Assembly: GCA_017439185.1 (NCBI GenBank)
Contig: JAFRTM010000011.1
Span: 1 to 51,762 of the forward strand
Source: Bacteroidales bacterium
Lineage (GTDB): Bacteria > Bacteroidota > Bacteroidia > Bacteroidales > P3
Length of the DNA: 51,762 bases
Reading direction: 5' to 3'
In this document: one piece after another, positions 51,722 through 51,762 of the stretch
Position numbering within the stretch: position 1 is the first letter of the stretch
How the letters are laid out: each line of letters begins with the position of its first letter
Translations under genes and position numbers: made by a program
Notes under the pieces: model-generated
Databases searched by the model: none
What the model was told of the DNA's origin: nothing
Seen by the model: only the letters and a program-made list of their open reading frames with translations

Positions 51722-51762
51722 ATGTCAGACGATAAAAGAAAAGACAAATTAAAAAAATTGAA
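51722..51762 (+). CDS. Start of a gene cut by the window edge
   Basis: ATG 51722 opens 13 codons (MSDDKRKDKLKKL) to the edge, after AT-rich leader sequence. The Lys/Asp-rich start would suit many cytoplasmic proteins, RecA among them, but too little is visible to name it. Confidence 0.4.
   Translation, partial: MSDDKRKDKLKKL

Overview
The window looks like a chromosomal segment of a gut- or oral-type Bacteroidales bacterium (Bacteroidota). The sequence shows cargo of the type IX secretion system (a type B gliding-associated C-terminus in the first gene and a type A sorting domain at 42550-43026). It also shows Bacteroidota promoter boxes of the TTTG-N19/20-TAnnTTTG kind, a FeoA-FeoB fusion, an AtpB with a signal peptide, and DUF2723, DUF4956-VTC and DUF2490 families. 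Genus cannot be read from this.

Layout. 1-3500: 3' part of a large secreted multi-repeat protein, then a small lipoprotein. 3500-5112: intergenic repeats and arginine deiminase. 5233-13746: a tight run of seven genes on + (DUF2723 membrane glycosyltransferase-like protein, a small unknown protein, ATP synthase subunit a, a small secreted protein, phosphoglycerate kinase, a YgiQ radical-SAM protein, a DUF1232 protein). 13771-19666 on -: ferrous iron transport (FeoAB plus a Cys-rich partner), an outer-membrane barrel, and dipeptidyl peptidase IV; then tRNA-Ser(CGA). 20214-25491: a Ser/Arg-Gly repeat secreted protein, a nucleoside phosphorylase, XerD and ComEC.

25492-33496 is an accessory island. 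It holds a decayed LysM-like fragment, a type III restriction-modification pair (Res then Mod), and a two-gene two-component module. That module is a small soluble histidine kinase followed by a response regulator whose output domain is an Mrr-like PD-(D/E)XK nuclease instead of a DNA-binding domain. The last two genes are much more AT-rich (about 27-33% GC in sampled lines) than the neighbours (up to 60-65%). A phosphorylation-controlled nuclease next to a restriction system is the strongest candidate for a little-described defence system here.

33497-39801: a very large alpha-2-macroglobulin-like protein without the thioester residues, overlapping a low-molecular-weight protein tyrosine phosphatase. 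40018-42310: a lipoprotein on - and, divergently, proline-catabolic P5C dehydrogenase. 42550-51363: secreted surface proteins, then a polyphosphate-type cluster (VTC domain, DUF4956, DUF2490, with lipoproteins on both sides), then a CCA-adding enzyme. A gene start lies at the right edge.

A second unusual layer is intergenic. At least five gaps carry short tandem words with a strict 11-bp period, although the word sequence differs from gap to gap; others have 12-, 15/8- or 8/9-bp periods.
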